From positions 4,342,501 through 4,406,500 of the forward strand of contig NC_092317.1 in the NCBI RefSeq assembly GCF_036785885.1: a stretch of 64,000 nucleotides of DNA. The letters run 5' to 3'. Each line of letters opens with the position of its first letter. The first letter of the stretch is position 1. The translations under genes were made by a program, and so were the position numbers. Below are positions 25,301-46,735 of the stretch, piece after piece. The DNA is from Coffea arabica (taxonomy: Eukaryota > Streptophyta > Magnoliopsida > Gentianales > Rubiaceae). The notes beneath the pieces are model-generated. The model made no database searches and was not told where the DNA came from. It worked only from the letters and a program-made list of their open reading frames with translations.

Positions 25301-27119
25301 GATTGGTTGCTATCAAGAGCTAATGATTGATGAAGCTCTTGGCCATTTGAATGATTTTCTAAGTACTACAGGGTGACGAAAGTTAATTGCTGGAATGTCT
25401 TGGAGGCTTTACTTTTATTTTATTTTTAGTTGCTTATGATGGGCTTGCTGAAACCAAGTGCTAATGATTGATGAAGCCTTGGTTGATCATTTTATTTTAT
25501 TCAGAAATGCACTTGTTGAAATCTAGGGCTAATGATTGACGAAGCCCTAGTAATTTGCTATGTGATTTTTGTCATATTTTGATCCATATTATAATTTCGA
25601 AACGGAATCGGAGCTGTGGAAGTTGTATCGACCTTGCGAACTCGAGTAGCTGTGATCAAATTAATCAGAAATATTTTTCCAGCTAGTATTATATTATAAA
25701 ACTTTCCAACTCGATAATTTCCTTTAGCTCAAACTAGCCTCGATTAGTAAATAAGTTATATAGCTTTTGAAAATTCTAAGTCTTATTTTAATTCATTTTC
25801 TTTCCTTAAGCTATAGTTAACTATAGGAAAAGTTCCAAAATACGAGTTGTAATAATTCTGGGGAAAAGCATGGGAAACTTGCTCGGCAAGAAACCTTATT
25901 TTAGGGTAAAATAGTTTTAGTAATAATTTTTGCAGGAACCATAGCTTTAAAGAAATGTTCAAAGTAACTTTCTAACATTGATATTAAGAGGTTTGTCGAC
26001 TTATTTCCAGAAAATTTATACTAGTTACCCTTTTTATAAGGAAAAGTACCTCAAGGAAAATTATAAGAAACATTTCTACTATTTGTGTCAAGTTTCAATC
26101 TAAGTAGATTTTTGAAATTACTATGGGAAAGTAAACTAGCAATATATTAGATAAACCTCAATGTGTTCGAGTCTAAAGACTGAATAAAAGCTTATAATTT
26201 CAATATTTGATATTCTAGGATATTGCGAGGAAGCGGAATTCGATTCCCAACTTGACATCTGAACTTCACTCTTGGTGAGTGTCCCTGCTTGTTTTATGTT
26301 ATGTGGTTAAGCGCTTTATTAACTTGCTATATTATAACTATGAAGTGGTTTTGACCCATCGAAGTGAGCAATGTGTACTTTATCACACTAGCCTTTCGAG
26401 TGGTGACTTGCGTAAAACATTTTTTTTGTGAATCAAGTGCTAGACGTAAAGTCGTTGGGTGAATCCCTCGACGAGTCAATAATAATCAATCAAGTGCTAG
26501 ACGTAAAGTCGTTGGGTGAATCCCTCGACGAGTCAATAATAATAAATCAAGTGCTAGACGTAAAGTCGTTGGGTGAATCCCTCGACGAGTCAATAATAAT
26601 CAATCAAGTGCTAGACGTAAAGTCGTTGGGTGAATCCCTCGACGAGTCTATAATAATAATGTAAGTTCAGGACGTAACGTCGTTGGGTGAATCCCTCGAC
26701 CAGTCTAAGGTACACTTGGGTATTATCGCCTTCCTATTTGTTTACTTCAATCGAATCAATACGTGTTAATTGTTTTAATTGATTGCATGTTTTTGGGGCA
26801 CCACTGAGCTTTAGCTCACCCCACGTTTATTGTTTTCCTTAACAGGTTCTGGAAACTGAAAGCTGGATGCTTACTTAAGTTTTCCTTTTGGATTGTATTT
26901 GAATGCTATAACTTATTCTGTGGGCTGTAATGTGTTATTGAGATAATGCACTTTTCTTTTGGGTTGCCACTTGAAACGGGAAAATGGGTAAACCCTAATT
27001 CGATTACTTGGCCTGTAAATTTGTAATAGAGATTTATGTATTTATCTACCCGGATTGGTACGACTTTATATTTTGGTACGTAGCACGTGGGATGTTTAAG
27101 AGCCTCGACTGGCTAATTT
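22384..27119 (+). repeat. LTR 3, partial at its 3' end
   Basis: Matches LTR 1 and LTR 2 at constant offset up to GGCTAATTT, where it passes into unrelated flanking DNA. About 4736 bp of the 4921-bp LTR is present. The 57-bp array is at 26428-26708. Confidence 0.9.
26428..26708 (+). repeat. 57-bp tandem repeat in LTR 3
   Basis: Same four full units and degenerate fifth as in the other LTRs. Confidence 0.9.
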
Positions 27120-28095
27120 TAACAGACCCCCTAAAACGTTTTGTGAATGTTGAATAATTGAAACTATTTCTTTGTCCTTCAGAATCTTATGAATAGCTTA
27201 GCTTTTCCTCGAAATATAACCTGTAGCCTGGTAGCACTTTGCTCTGTAGCGTCCCGACCGCATGCTACACACAAACAAACGTGAATATTGCAAATCGAAA
27301 AAGCCTGATGGCTCACACATATATAGCATCTAAAGAAGAAGTGTTACAGTAAAATTATCACAAATAATCTCTTGTTCAGACAAATGTTACAGTAAATTTA
27401 TCTCGATGAGGGAGAACTAATTAATGATCCACTATTATATCGAATTTTAACAAACAAAATGAATAGTGAGAGAGTTGAGAAACTTATCAATAACCTAAAA
27501 AAAGAAAATCATCATTCCAGGTTGCTGACCTTATCAATAACTCTCTTCAATTCATCTCCGTTGTTAATCGTTTTTAGATGATAGGATGAATAATTGAACT
27601 TTTTTGGCTCTTTGCGCAGGTTCTTCTCCCCCAGCATTCATAAGTGGTAGTTTGAGTTTGTTTTCATATTAGTCGTGCAGTTCAGCAACGCGTACTTGGT
27701 TGTATTCTTTCGCCGAAAAAAGTTAATTACCAAAAAATGCATGCGTGGGCTAATTAACCACCGAGAATATTTGGCTGCTTCGATCGCGACGACATTTGGC
27801 TTCTAGCTTTGAGTTCATTTTGTCCGTCAACCAAAGCCGAATTCCATGACCTCAAGGAATTTCAAACACTTGACTAGACCTGGTAGATTTTCACATTTGT
27901 TCGTTTGTTCCAGAGTGTATATAAAGATTACTGGAGATGAAATGCTTTGCTGCAAGCTTACTCTTAGCATCTAAGTACTAGCACTGATTAAAGTAGTCAG
28001 GATATCGTGCGGAAATCTTTTCCGCAGAACTCAGCTTTCAGCCTGGCAAAGCCAAATATATATTATCTACGGATCTCGTTTTTCAAACTTCGGAA
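27120..28095. other. Promoter-like flank right of the retroelement
   Basis: Unique-looking AT-rich DNA with no gene. A good TATA box (TATATAAA, 27918-27925) stands about 170 bp upstream of an ATG at 28096. Confidence 0.4.
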
Positions 28096-28128
28096 ATGAC
28101 AAAAGGGCATCCGAAAGTAGCCTTCCAG
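28096..28128 (+). CDS. Possible orphan first coding exon (MTKGHPKVAFQ)
   Basis: An ATG opens eleven codons reading MTKGHPKVAFQ and then meets a fair donor, CAG|GTGAAG. A TATA box lies 170 bp upstream. The layout looks like the first exon of a + strand gene, but I cannot find a convincing second exon in the next 3 kb, and a Mutator-like element begins 400 bp downstream. It may be the stub of a disrupted gene, a very short peptide gene (33 codons if unspliced) or chance. I do not recognise the peptide. Confidence 0.25.
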
Positions 28129-28533
28129 GTGAAGTTTCTTTATATCTATCTATCCTTGTATCTTGTTCTCCATAAACAAAGTTCATATATAGAGTAGTGA
28201 GTATTATTTATCTACAGTTGACTCTTCGAGTGTTGTTTTATACTTTTATATTAGTACCAAGAATGTAATGTTTGTGCCAACTGACATTATATATAGAGAC
28301 ATTAATGCGTTTTGGTTAGTATAATTTATGGGACTAGTGGAAGAGGGCCGACCTTTTTCGACTTCCTTCCTCTTAGCCTCTCTAATGCATGCTTAGTTTG
28401 CATGGAATCTTGAGTGTCTATATATTCACACAGTCATGCAGGCTATTCGAAGGAAGGCATTATAGCATGAAGACTTTTGCATCTTGGACAAATTAGACGA
28501 AATAAACTCTAGAACAAAGGGTCATTTTTCAAA

Positions 28534-29281
28534 GGGATAATTGCATAAACCTCCCCTGAGGTTTTTAACACTAGCACTCACCTCCCCTGTAACTTCTAAA
28601 ATAGCACTGACCTCCCCTGTGAGGAAATTAGACCTATTGCTGACAATAAATTATATGAATTTACTTTTATAGCCTAATTAATTGCAGAAACTTAATGAAC
28701 AAATTTTCACTTACTAAAGACAATTTTATCTTATTAGTGTGCACTTCTAATTACTTGTAACTAGGCTTATCTCATTTTCAGTAACTTTTAGTAATGTTTA
28801 AGTATGCTATTAATTATATATGATTAATGCTGACAACATAAGCAGTTGTGTTACTCTCACAAATAACTATTCACATTGCTAATAGAGAGTTTTAAGAGTG
28901 ATGTGTATTTTTATAAGCTTTGCTGCAAGAATCTGGATATATGGCCGTTTAACTAGCCATTAGTATCCACCGCTGTTTCATGTATTGTTGTTAAACTTCA
29001 TTCAATTGCACTTACACCCCTTGAATTTTACTAATTCTTAATAGCTTTTCATATATTGTCATTCTTTTGTTAATACAACTTGACAAGCGGCATGAAGGGC
29101 AAATTTGGTATAAATTTCTCATCTTACTCCTTAAAACAAATTTTTAATGGTAACTTTTCTTGCATGGACTGAATCTGCAACAAAATCTTTAAGATCAAAA
29201 GTGATCGGTGCTATTTTCTAAACCACAAGAGAGGTGAGTGCTAGTGTCAAAAACCTCAGGAGAGGTTTATGCAATTTTCCC
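28534..29281. mobile_element. Non-autonomous Mutator-like element, 748 bp
   Basis: The left end GGGATAATTGCATAAACC and right end GGTTTATGCAATTTTCCC start imperfect inverted repeats of about 85-90 bp that share the 'acctcccctgaggttttt-acactagcactcacctc' order. It is flanked by a perfect 9-bp direct repeat TTTTTCAAA (28525-28533 and 29282-29290), the size typical of Mutator-like insertions. The interior is AT-rich with no transposase. A relative with the same TIR plan lies at 49033-50992. Confidence 0.85.
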
Positions 29282-29290
29282 TTTTTCAAA

Positions 29291-31238
29291 TAGTTCAAGC
29301 AACAGGAATAATATGCAGTAGATATGTGCATATGGGTGTTTGGAGGGATAATCGATTATGAGGATGCTAAACCGTAGGCTAGGCTGAGAAACCTTCTCAA
29401 CATGATGGAAAAAGGCACAGAAAAATAATTTGCTCTTGTAAAGTTTCGAAATTTTGAATTGCTCGTGGAAACTAGTTAACTTCTGCATGGTATAGATACA
29501 ACTTGATGGTAGGCCAATACTATGACTATTATTGAGGTGCAAGCTCTTTTAAGATTGATCAGAGTCAAAGGCTGCCTAACTAGCATTCAAAACTGTTGGC
29601 CTTGTCTACATTTTGCATAATTAATATTCCTATGTAAAATGTGAGCTTGTGTTATGGGTAAAATTTGTTTGAGTTGCACTTAGTTTCTTTCTTTTTGCCT
29701 TTTCTTCCTATATAACGATTAGGAGTTATAAAATGGAATATAAATGGAGTTACAAATACGATTACAAGGTCAAAATGTGAAGTGGTACTCCAAAAACACT
29801 ATGGAAAAGCTATGGTCGTGTATTTTTGCTCAATAAAACTATGTAAAATTAAGGCTCTAAACTAATACTGGGATATTTATATACTTCTTTATCACATAAG
29901 CTAATTAATCTTTTGTCCCCTTTAGGTATATGTCTCTCTTTTTTCAAGACGAGGTATCAACCACCATAACTGGATTTGATTCAGATGATACTTATTACCC
30001 TTAAATTTAAAATCAAGGCGCTTTTTTATAAATCAAAGTGCTTATTTGGGGAAGAAAACTATTACTTTATCTGCAGTCCAAGATACTTCAAGTTGTTGCC
30101 ATTCAAAAAGCAAACGAATACACACCATACCAGTTTCTATGACTGGAAGGGCAACTTCAGCAAAACTGATTTTTTTTGCGCTGTTCGTTTATCAGCATTA
30201 ACAGTTGAAATTTTGACAGTCAATAAAGTTCAATTGAATAATTGTATGTATGGCCTATTTTAATTTATCACCTAATCTAGTCCTTCAGAAATGCTATTAG
30301 CTAGGTTTAAATATATGATTAAGGCAACTAGATTAGAGTAGCAATAGCAATGAATAGATAGAGAGGAAAAAAATATTTATGACTAATTAGAAAAGCCGGA
30401 CCAACCTAGGATGCCAATGCCAACATTATATGATGGTTTAAAATGAATCCAGAATTACATGCAATGAGAAAATCAGAAGTGAGCTAGCCGGCTACATCAC
30501 ATGGTTCAAAGATATAGGGTTTAAGAATTAGAAATATAGAAGATCCCATTTGACTGAACCCTTGGCTTAGAGTCCATGAATTTCAAAGCTCCATGTTTAG
30601 TCCTCCAAAATATTAGGTATTTAATTAATTCTGGTGTCCCTCTATCGGCCGGCTTTATGATCAAGCTTTTAAACCGTTCCATGGTTTCTGAAACAGCCTA
30701 TGACGTTCATCATGAAGAATTGACATCATACCTCTTTTTTTTGGGTAATGTATTTTATTAGTGGAGATGAAATTCAGATCAAACATTGCCTTGATTAGAC
30801 AAACCAGAAGCATATTAATTACCAACAATACAAACCCTTATCTCAATATTTAGATGTTTGTATTAAGAAAAGCTCTAGAAGATAATATGAATGACAGATA
30901 CTTAAACTTATTATGCTAAAATATTGGCCATTATTTCACCTAAACGTGGTTTGATAGTAGAGATTTCTGAGTCTATAAAATGCTCTAGTCTTCAACAAGA
31001 TTTTTTTTAATCTCTGGACAGAAGTCTTTAACAAGAATTATTAATACACTTCGGAAGATTGAAGTAAAAACCAAAACACACATTGTTGGGAACCTTTATC
31101 GAAAATAAACGGGAAACAACACGAAAACTCAAGTTTAAGTTCGAAAAGAAAACTTACAAGAAGCCATGAGTTAATTTATAATTCTCCCAACTTCAATTCT
31201 CCAAGTGAACTTAGAGAACATTCATTGAAGAATTGAAA
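29291..31238. other. Intergenic region, no gene seen
   Basis: AT-rich DNA between the Mutator-like element and the stop codon of the ERF gene. Open frames at 29267-29542 and 29976-30263 have no family character. The last few hundred bases are likely 3' UTR of the ERF gene. Confidence 0.45.
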
Positions 31239-32642
31239 CTACCTTCTTGCATAAGTATTATTATGAAACTCTTCCCACATTTCCGAATTACCGGAACTTG
31301 AAGTCCTTCCAACGTTGTATGGAGATTGGAACTGAAGAAACTGCTGTTGCCCTTGTTCCTGAGATGATATGTTTGATGATGAACCTGATGAAGACTGTGA
31401 AGCAAGTGGCCCTCCAGGAAAGCTACTAGTACTACTTGAGATCACCTCATCATGCAAGTTATTTTGATCTCCACTCCTAAGCAGCTCAGCATACTGAAGA
31501 ATATGAGGATACTCGTGAGGAGGAGGAAATGATCGATTAGAATGAGAATAAGAAACTTGCTGATCGGCTACAACTCGGGCGTCTTGGCGAGTTGTAAGAT
31601 AACCATACTCAGTTTTCCCTTGAACTCTTTCAGGAAAATTGAGCTTTGCTTTGTTTCCTTTGAATCTTAGAGCTGCTTCATCATAAGCAAGAGCTGCAGC
31701 TTCGGCAGTTTCGAATGTGCCTAGCCAGACCCTTGCCGCCTTCTTGGGATCACGAATTTCAGCGGCCCATTTGCCCCATGGTCTTTGCCTCACTCCTCTA
31801 TAGTGTCTTCTTCTCTGGTTCCCTTCGATAGTAATACAACAACATATGTGACCACAAAGTAAGTGTTGCATCCATATATATATTAGCTTTAACATCTTCT
31901 TGCACTAGAACTTCTTTTGGTTTTTTAGATAGTTGCACTAAAACTTGAATGATTCATAAGCGAGAAGAGGAATACAAAGAAGCAAAATCAAATTAAACAT
32001 CCGCAAGAGATATAATCAGAAATATGAGTATGAATGTAAGGGAACTTAAAATCTGATATCTTATGCTGAAAGAAGTAAAATGAATTCCTCAAGAGCAAGG
32101 GTTTCAGCTAAAAATGATTTGTGTTTGAAAATACTAGAAAATAGATTGTGGTGAACAACATGAACTAGTGCAACTGTGCAACATCAGAATAGTGCGTCCC
32201 CCATCTCTATCATTTTCCTCAAAAAACTTTCCATATTTCTTCGAAGATGGCCTATTATCATATCCCCAATTGCCCGTAACATTCAACGACAAAAACGTGG
32301 TCGGGGACATAGGTAACAGGCACAGCATTATCTCCTAGCTCTTAATCAAATAACATATTCAAAGAAAAATCTTCTCATACCTTGTTCTTGTTGAGCTCGG
32401 TTTTCTATAGCTGGAGCTGACTGAGGATCAGCTAGAGCTGGATAATTTCCAACAACAGCCACAGAATTATTGTTATCAGTACTCCCGATAACCTGAGAAA
32501 GAGCAGACACCATGGCAGTCATGTCATGTTGGGATCGAGCTGAATAGAAAGGAAATAATTGATGTTGCTGTTGCTGTTGTTGCTCCTCTTTCTCCTCCGA
32601 TTCACGGGATGAAAGAGGCCTCTTCCCATGTCTTCGATCCAC
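31239..32642 (-). CDS. AP2/ERF transcription factor, group X (ERF114/ERF115-like), 281 aa
   Basis: Two exons on the - strand, 32642-32381 and 31822-31239, joined across a 558-bp GT-AG intron, give 281 aa. The N-terminus carries [15 protein letters not shown] and [13 protein letters not shown]...[10 protein letters not shown], a signature of Arabidopsis ERF114/ERF115 relatives. A poly-Gln run follows residue 20. The single AP2 domain (about 94-152) starts [19 protein letters not shown] and has the Ala and Asp residues of ERF-type, GCC-box-binding domains, then [20 protein letters not shown]. The C-terminus is Ser/Gln-rich and may be an activation region. The intron lies just before the AP2 domain. 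This clade controls wound, stress and stem-cell responses in the nucleus. The exact orthologue is not resolved. Confidence 0.93.
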
Positions 32643-33140
32643 CGTTTTAGACCTTTGTGAACCCTTCTTTCAGTTGTGCCTTAATTGAGTCAGACCATAA
32701 GCAGATTGAGATACAAGGCTTCTCGAGACTGAAGTCAATAGTTGAAAGGTTGCTAATGAATTGGTGCTATATGCGCAAATGAAGAAGGATAAAGGAGAAA
32801 GGGTCCGACAAGAAGCTTGAGAGAAAAGGAGTGGAAATTGTGGAATACTTTAAAATGGAAAAAAGTAACATCTCCTAGGGTTTACTAGAGGAAGCTAGAG
32901 TTTTGAATGAACACTGAAGTGTGAAAAGAATATAGATTTGCCTCAAATTCAATATTTGAAAAAAAAAAAAAAAAAAAGCTTTGGTTTTTATATGTATAAA
33001 TTAATTGTTCTATTCAAACATTTTAAAATTTTATTTGACTAGTAATCTCCCTCAAAGAATTGTATACTCTCTATTTTCCTAAAAGATTTACTATTAATCA
33101 TTTTTATTCAAGGTGATCGTATTCACGTACGTACTCCCTT
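32643..33140 (-). promoter_or_regulatory. Upstream region of the ERF gene
   Basis: Read on the - strand, a TATA-like ATATAAAAA lies near 32987-32995, about 345 bp upstream of the ATG. A 19-base poly(A) run (+ strand, 32959-32977) lies beside it. Assignment as core promoter is inference. Confidence 0.35.
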
Positions 33141-33936
33141 TAGCGCCCTGCGGACCGCGTGTACACTTGTCATTTGGCCTTAATAAAACATTCAAACGGT
33201 GTGCAAGAAGATAAAACAAAGGAGGTGTGCCAGCATCATTTTATATACTTCGATATATGCAAATTCAGCCAAAAAAAAAAAAAAGAGAGATAAGGAAAGT
33301 TAAGCTTTTGCATCAATGCTTTAATTAACGAATATAGCCTCTCAAGCAATGAAAGCTTGGAGGGGTGGGATTTTTTTATTTTTTTATTTTTTTTGTACTT
33401 ATTACATGAAAAATTGACCCAAAAATTTTGAGGAAGGAATGCAAATTAAACAAAGGACATTGCACAACATTTAGTTAGTATTTCGCACATAAAAAAATTC
33501 ATTGAATCGTTCTTCCGTTACATCTCTTGCTTTGTCCGATTAAGGCGTCTCTCTTTCAAAATATAACAGCAAGTCCAATGTGAATTTTCAACGTTTTGAA
33601 CAGATTTAAGCATTTCTCAGTTTGTGTGTGTTAATTAACTGTTTCTTCCGGCACTGACCAAAAGATTTGTCAAAAGCGGGAAGTAAGCATAATTGACCGA
33701 GAAGAAGGAACAAGAAAATAAAGAAATGCGCCTCAAGTAAATCCAAATTTAATATTGGTTCAATATTATTTTTTATTTATTTAAGACGAATAATCTGTTA
33801 GGTGGCATCCGTCTTAGACAAGCTATTAATATATATCAGCATATCTATAAGTTTGTATTTTATTGCGACAAATAAATAGATGACATTTGTTGTGATTTTC
33901 TTATTGTTTCTTCGCTTACATTAAAAAGCAGGTTCA

Positions 33937-33971
<35 letters not shown>

Positions 33972-35150
33972 CAAAAGGACATTTTGTTGTACCACCTGAT
34001 TGATTAAGTGGTGTCTAAGCGGTCTGAATTACTTGCAGGCTTCATTCATCTATAGAATTAATTATTCGATAAATAAATAAATAAATGTGCTCAATTACAT
34101 ACTGCCTATTTGAATTGTGGCAACAAGCGAAGTAAACGATCTCAGCACATGCGACAGATTGATTGATGAGTTGCAAAAGTCATCAATTTCATGTGGATGG
34201 GTCAGATTTATTGATATATCAGAGTGCTTTCCAGTATATAGACACATGAGATTGTCGTATTATTATGAGGATGAGAAAAATACCCATATCGTCTTGTAAT
34301 TTATATATAAATAAACAACTCTCTTAAACAAGAATGTCAATTTACCCTATTGATTACTTTGACCACTTGCTCAAGGACAGCCAATCTTCAAGGGGGCAAA
34401 AACAAAAACAAAGAAAAGAAATGGTAATAAAAGATTAGCTAGCCAAAAAGAAAAAAAGGGTTGCGTGTAATAAGCATAGACCATTTTCATTTAAGCAAAA
34501 GCAAAAGAAATTCCACTGTCGTAACCATGTACAAAATAGTACTAGAAAGAATCGTCCAGAACTTGAAGCGGCTAAAAGTTCAGAAGTGCCTAATCTATGA
34601 GGCAATCTTTTGGTATCGATGTTCATTTTAATTTTCATCTTGGCCTTTTTTTTTTTTTTTTTTTTAATGAGCAAATAATCCTAGCTGACAAAAATGAAAT
34701 GGGCTAGTGACGGCAGACAGCTGCTTGCAAGTTGCAACAATGGGTGTACGACGTAAAAGTTGAAAACTGAAAAAGGCACACGTGAACGGGGTAATTTTTC
34801 CGCAAACTGGTTTGAGCAAGAAACTTCGAGATTTCTGATTCTGTTTTGTTGGCGTTTACCGTCTTATTGTTATAATAATACTCGCTTCATATGTCTGAAA
34901 TTTTGCTCGAGAGGGTCCAGAACTCGTGCACATCTTCCAGTTGCTTTCTTCATAGCAAAAGCAAATACCGGATAGGTAGAGCCCCCAAACTCAAGATAAA
35001 TGCATTACCTGATCACTACGAACACCAGAGTACAGAACTCCAGTATTTGGTTGAATTAAAGAGATAGTACGTACTAATTACGGACTCAAAGCGTAGCAAA
35101 TGGCTACGAACCTAGCGAATTGAATTTCCTACCTGCGAACACACATAATA
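33141..35150. other. Intergenic region between ERF and copine genes
   Basis: No gene is supported. The region contains homopolymer runs (T run near 34649-34669), a CA/TA microsatellite at 33937-33971, and short frames at 34117-34299 and 34760-34975 without family character. Confidence 0.45.
33937..33971. repeat. (AC)n(AT)n microsatellite
   Basis: About nine AC units run directly into about nine AT units, a compound dinucleotide repeat that is probably polymorphic. Confidence 0.9.
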
Positions 35151-35196
35151 CAAGGAAAGAGGTGCAGAGTTAAATCTCTCAACACGATTCCATTGC

Positions 35197-35720
35197 TTAA
35201 GTCAGACTATTAGGAGTTCTGGACGAGCCAGAGAGCCGACAAAAAAGATGTTTACCTCTGGAGGTTTTTGGGGTGGGGACGGGGCTCGAATTAAGTATTG
35301 AAAAATCTGTGGCTTCAAATTCGTGAGAAGAAAAAGTCGTACTGGTATGATTAGGGACGGACTGGACTCCTGGTGAAAAATTATTCGGAGGCATATAGAC
35401 TTTCAAGCTTTTGGAATTCAATTTGCCCAATCCTCTAAGCCCTTGACCAGATTGTGTGGACTTTGGAGTTCTTAATGGCACCCCAAGTGTCCGTTGAGAG
35501 GGACAGGAGGCTTCCCCATCAGGACCATCACTTCGATATATGTATGTATTTCGATTTCTCAACAAGCAAAGCCTAAACCTCCCATAAGATCACAAAGAGA
35601 ACCGAACAAAATGACAGAGCATAATTACCTCTCACAAAGCCGAAAATAGAATAGCTGGAACAGTTTTCCCTTCTCTTACGTCCACCCCATAGTCTAAATC
35701 CTAGCTTCAAGGCAGGAAAA
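35197..35720 (-). CDS. Unrecognised coding-like segment, possible last exons of a small gene
   Basis: On the - strand, 35582-35197 is open and ends in a stop, with a Ser/Pro/Gly-rich composition including LGVPLRTPKSTQ, QGLRGLGKLNSKSLKVYMPP and VQSVPNH. Just upstream a pyrimidine tract and AG acceptor precede a short open piece near 35691-35625 reading DYGVDVREGKTVPA. It could be spliced in frame through GT at about 35624 and AG at about 35571. The segment looks more protein-like than its surroundings, but I recognise no family. It may be a lineage-specific gene, a remnant, or part of the copine 3' region. Confidence 0.25.
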
Positions 35721-36475
35721 AAAAATCTAATCTACTGATTGCATAGAAATTATTGACGTTTTCTGTGCTTCTTGGCTTCCAGCATTATGGGAGGGAAGGT
35801 GACTCTGGTGTCTGGTCAACCAACAAACAGAACTCAGACAGTCAATAATGCGGCAGCACCGCCAGAAAGACTTTTTTGGTTCATCTGATGTGACGGAGGA
35901 GCGGCAAATGCAAGGCAGACGCTCCAATGCTTGAAGTCGTAGATCTCCCCCGTCGCATTCCATTTTGCTTCAGCATAATCTGCTTTCCTATACAATCTTT
36001 GGTGCGTTGATGTTGCTGGTGTAGTCTTATTCCACCCACAGCCAGGAAGATCTCCTCTTGGTCTCCAATTACAAGGTGAAGGTACCTAACGAGCCAATAA
36101 AATACAATACACCCTAGCACCAATTTTCTCGTCGACCCATTCAAAGCCTGGAAAATCTATCTAAACCTGTACGACCTCGTGGTTGTGCAATGTCTTAGAC
36201 ACATCTGATCATGAACACAAATTATCTGCAGCACACAGTTGGTTGCGCATATCCCGACAAGACTGAAATTGTAGAAGCCCTTATATGAAATGAATGTCCC
36301 TTGCTTTGCTTATGAAACAACCATTGGTTAAACCCAAAAAAAAAAAAAAAAAATTGTTATAAACAGAATACAAAAGCACATTTGCATTGGAAGATGAAAC
36401 TAGGGTTCAAAAAGGAAAATTTAATTGACACGGTAATTGAAGAGAATCCATTTGTATGTACAATTGTTGGTATAT
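35721..36475. other. 3' flank of the copine gene, no gene seen
   Basis: Probable 3' UTR and terminator region of the copine gene. Short open frames at 35727-36144 on the - strand have no family character. A poly(A) run (+ strand) lies near 36338-36354. Confidence 0.4.
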
Positions 36476-45873
<9,398 letters not shown>

Positions 45874-46419
45874 CTCCGTCCCCGCAGCAGCCGCCTCTTT
45901 TTTTCAGTCCAATAATATTTTTCAACGGTTGTCTGCTTAGTCAGCTCTACTCAGCTATCCAGGAAGAATACTGGAAATAGTCATTGAAAAAGTAGCCAGG
46001 ACTCAGGTACATATACATGGGGAGGGGAAATTAGATGGAAAAAAATACATGTAAAATAAAATAAAATGATTAATGCATGAAGATTTTCTTTCAAGTAAAA
46101 TAAAAAAAAGGCTGTGGGCGTTACAGAAACAAAAGATGGATAGGGTGGCCCACAAATGTTGTATTGTTGTCCGACTAAAGCTAATTCCGCGTTAAAAAAA
46201 CAAGAAAGGAACGTTGCATTTCAGTGTTTAAAAATTAATATTGGGGCAATTTAATTTTGTTGAATAATTACCTGGATTAAGTTCCCGTGGGGACATTTTT
46301 GGTTGGGGTGTTCAAGTTTGGTTCTTTCTTTTCAATTGGCTAATGAATATTGTGTTTGGACTAAAATACCCTTCTGTCCAATTTCTTGAGTTCTTGGTAA
46401 ACTGTTATGGAGTCGACTT
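45874..46419. other. Upstream region of the copine gene
   Basis: The 5' UTR and promoter of the - strand copine gene should lie here. A C/T-rich leader on the gene strand precedes the ATG at 45873. No TATA box is convincing. Confidence 0.4.
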
Positions 46420-46735
46420 GTGCATTACTTGAACGCTACTCGAATAAAAATGCTTGAATTCGAACTCGTCCAGTTCTTTAAAGTTTAGTTCAATCTCAAA
46501 CTTGAATTTATTTTATCTTACTTGAACTCGAGTTCAAAGCCGACCAAATAAATTCAATCGAATTTTCAAATTTGATTTTTAATAAATTTTATAATAAATA
46601 ATTAAAAATTATATTATAAACACACAACTAGAATAAAAATCGAATTTTGATTTTTTCCATTCAAACTCGAGTGGAGTGTTTGACTGGACAACTCATGAAC
46701 TCGAGTCAAATAGGCTAATTAATTTGTACCCCTGG
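46420..46735. repeat. Dispersed 'CTCGAG' repeat
   Basis: The ends are rich in ACTCGAG and GAACTCGAG motifs in both orientations (for example GAACTCGAGTTC and CATGAACTCGAGTCAAA) around an AT-rich centre. The same style of sequence occurs at 60181-60589. It is probably an old non-autonomous transposon family. The borders are approximate. Confidence 0.5.

Larger units (their letters stand above)
7411..27119 (+). mobile_element. Tandem Ty3/gypsy chromovirus-like LTR retroelement (LTR-int-LTR-int-partial LTR)
   Basis: Two near-identical units of about 7.49 kb lie head to tail and share the middle LTR: LTR1 7411-12331, internal 12332-14895, LTR2 14896-19816, internal 19817-22383 and partial LTR3 22384-27119. 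Support comes from identical LTR starts (TGTGAGAACCCTG), an initiator-methionine-type primer site after LTR1 and LTR2, a purine tract before LTR2 and LTR3, and gag in each internal region. Gag style and the chromodomain-side tail of pol suggest a chromovirus of the Tekay/Del type (inference). RT, RNase H and integrase are not seen, so the element is a broken, non-autonomous one. The LTRs look identical in every section compared, which implies a very recent origin. No target duplication can be shown because the last LTR is incomplete. Confidence 0.93.
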
